From Terrilactibacillus sp. S3-3 (lineage in GTDB: Bacteria; Bacillota; Bacilli; Bacillales; Sporolactobacillaceae): a stretch of DNA of 64,000 nt. The DNA lies in contig CP129291.1 in NCBI GenBank assembly GCA_030437565.1, positions 372,001 through 436,000 of the forward strand. The letters are read 5' to 3'. Positions 62,377-64,000 of this stretch are shown here, one piece after another; position 1 is the first letter of the stretch, and every line of letters begins with the position of its first letter. The translations under genes were made by a program, and so were the position numbers. The notes under the pieces were generated by a model. That model was given only the letters and a program-made list of their open reading frames with translations. It did not search any database and was not told where the DNA came from.

Positions 62377-63196
62377 TTGAAAAAGGTATCAAAATTTTTA
62401 GCCATTGGCTTGGCCCTTTCCTTGATTTTTGTTTTGGGGGCGTGCGGTAATAGTTCAAAAGAATTAAGTACAAAAGAGATCACAGTGGGCGTCACCGGCG
62501 GTCCGCACCAACAAATAATGGAAGAAGTTGCAAAACTAGCTAAAAAAGACGGCCTTGACATTAAACTGAAAGTTTTTAATGACTACAATACACACAAATA
62601 TAGCATTAAGTGACAAAGAACTGGATGCGAACAGCTATCAGACGATGCCTTTCTTAAAAGATCAAATTAAAAATAAAAATTATAAAATTACGGATGTCTT
62701 TAAAACGGTTGCTTTTCCGATGGGCGTCTATTCGAAAAAAATTAAAAGTTTAAAAGACCTTAAAAAAGGCGATAAAATCGGCGTTCCGAACGACCCGGCC
62801 AATGAACTTCGCGCTTTGCAATTATTCCAGTCAGCCGGCGTCATTAAGTTGAAAAAGGGTGCGGACGTGTCGGCAACGAAAAAAGATGTTGTTGAAAATA
62901 AATTGAATTTACAAATTGTTGAACTGGACGCTGCTCAGCTGCCTTCACAGCTCAATCAGTTCGCGGCAGCAGCCATCAATACAAACTTTGCGATGGGCGC
63001 AGGTCTGACTCTCAATAAAGACGCGATTTTCCACGAACCGCTTAAAAACAACCCATATTCAAACTATTTTGTCGTTCGCACGGAAAACAAAAATGATAAA
63101 GTCGTCGTCAAAACGATTAAAAAATATTACCAATCGGCAGCAGTTAAAAAATTTATCAAAGAAAAATTTGATGGTTCCGTTGTGCCTGCATGGTAA
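62377..63196 (+). CDS. metQ: Methionine ABC transporter substrate-binding lipoprotein
   Basis: About 273 residues. TTG 62377 opens a lipoprotein signal with lipobox LGAC (ALSLIFVLGACGNSS). The mature domain shows the NlpA/MetQ pattern: ITVGVTGGPHQQIMEEVAKL, NIALSDKELDANSYQTMPFL, VFKTVAFPMGVYSKKIKSL, GVPNDPANELRALQLFQSAG and ELDAAQLPSQL. It binds methionine outside the membrane. One frame change near 62585. It lies first in the unit, right behind the S-box. Confidence 0.93.
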
Positions 63197-63211
63197 GGGG
63201 GACGTTGTTTC

Positions 63212-64000
63212 ATGATCGGCTTGCAGCATATTTCCAAAACATTTAACGTTGGCAAAAAAAAAGATCGAAGCCTTAAAAGATGTTTCGGTGGAAATTAAAA
63301 AAGGTGAGATATTTGGTGTCATTGGTTACAGCGGCGCGGGAAAAAAAAGCACGTTGATCCGCTGTGTGAATCTGCTTGAGCGGCCGACAAGCGGGCAAGT
63401 GATTATTGACGGCGTGGACATTTTATCTTTGAATAAGAAGGAACTCCAGCAAGTCAGGCGCAAAATCGGGATGATTTTTCAAGGCTATAATCTTTTGAAA
63501 ACGGCCACTGTCTATGAAAATATTTCCATCCCGCTTAGGCTTGAAGGGGTTTCAAAAAAAGAAGAGATCAAGCGGCGCGCCGATAAATATCTTGATATCG
63601 TAGGGCTAATGACAGAAAAGACGCCTTTCCCAGTCAGCTGTCTGGCGGTCAGAAGCAGCGGGTGGCGATCGCCCGCGCTTTGGCCCACGAACCGGAAGTG
63701 CTGCTCAGCGATGAGGCAACAAGCGCGCTTGATCCGAACACGACCGAATCGATTCTTGAACTGTTGCTGAAAGTCAATAAAGAGCTGGGGATTACGATCT
63801 TTTTGATCACACATGAATTGGAAGTGATTCAGCGGATTTGTGATCGTGTGGCTGTCATGCAAGAAGGAAAAAATTGTTGAGCAAGGGCCGGTCATTGATG
63901 TTTTTGCCAAACCTAAGCAGGCGATCACGAAACAGTTTGTCAGAAATGAATCCAAATTCAGGATTCCGCCGCAAGTCTATGATGACTTGCGGAAAACAGG
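63212..64000 (+). CDS. metN: Methionine ABC transporter ATP-binding protein (runs off window end)
   Basis: The visible part covers about 263 residues. [17 protein letters not shown], Walker A region [21 protein letters not shown]-loop [11 protein letters not shown], signature and Walker B in the corrected [20 protein letters not shown] region, and [16 protein letters not shown]. Walker A carries one extra Lys (GAGKKST instead of GAGKST), caused by three additional A residues. Frame changes near 63265, 63635 and 63870. AAGGGGG leads ATG 63212, 15 bp after metQ. The C-terminal regulatory domain and the permease gene are probably beyond 64000. Confidence 0.92.

Overview
The window looks like chromosomal DNA from a low-GC, spore-forming Firmicute of the Bacillales. 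The evidence is strong AGGAGG-type ribosome binding sites, sigma-A promoters, two SAM (S-box) riboswitches, a yukE-yukD-yukC-yukBA-yueB-yueC type VII secretion locus in Bacillus subtilis order, a yufNOPQ nucleoside-type ABC transporter, and a LysM plus glycoside hydrolase 18 enzyme of the spore cortex-lytic SleL/YaaH type. I cannot name the species. About two thirds of the recognisable genes, housekeeping ones included, are broken by 1-2 base indels, mostly in homopolymers (long A, T or G runs). The reading frame always resumes in the expected family sequence. I read this as mainly sequencing error rather than gene decay, so full gene extents are given and the apparent frameshift sites are named.

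Layout. 1-16.4 kb: small exported proteins, an NAD(P)H quinone-oxidoreductase-like enzyme with a paired-palindrome operator and a TetR regulator, separated by a 0.77 kb array of 21-bp repeats; an Rrf2 regulator and azoreductase; a DUF4097 protein; a DHA2 drug exporter; a second Rrf2 regulator; an IDEAL-domain protein; the glyoxylate shunt pair aceB and aceA; a YwaF-like membrane protein; an AhpD-like protein; and a MazG-like protein. 16.4-34.3 kb: a DUF3298 protein, an epoxide hydrolase remnant, then a complete type VII secretion system (T7SS). A 6.5 kb LXG toxin island is flanked by direct copies of the esxA (WXG100) gene. It holds two LXG helper proteins, the LXG toxin with a glycine-zipper tail, a polytopic candidate immunity protein, a second toxin-tail/immunity pair, and three DUF5085-type proteins. 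The secretion machine genes follow: esxA, esaB, essB, essC, esaA, essA.

34.4-47.7 kb: an amidohydrolase, two more tandem-repeat arrays with a roughly 21-bp period, a Lin0512-family protein, a flavin-binding protein, the SleL-like hydrolase, yufNOPQ, a histidine phosphatase, tRNA-Gly, and the UPF0237/UPF0210 pair. 47.9-51.1 kb: a SAM-riboswitch-controlled monooxygenase plus ATP-grasp operon, divergent from an SsuE-like flavin reductase, suggesting sulfur scavenging. 51.2-53.2 kb: an IS200/IS605 element with tnpA and tnpB. 53.2-60.2 kb: polyphosphate metabolism (PPK2, Ppx, Ppk1) around an iron-type alcohol dehydrogenase. 60.4-64 kb: a small membrane protein, galE, and a SAM-riboswitch-led metQ-metN methionine transporter that runs off the window end.

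The most interesting material is the toxin island with duplicated esxA borders and serial toxin-tail/immunity copies, and the intergenic tandem arrays, which differ in sequence but all repeat at about two DNA helical turns.
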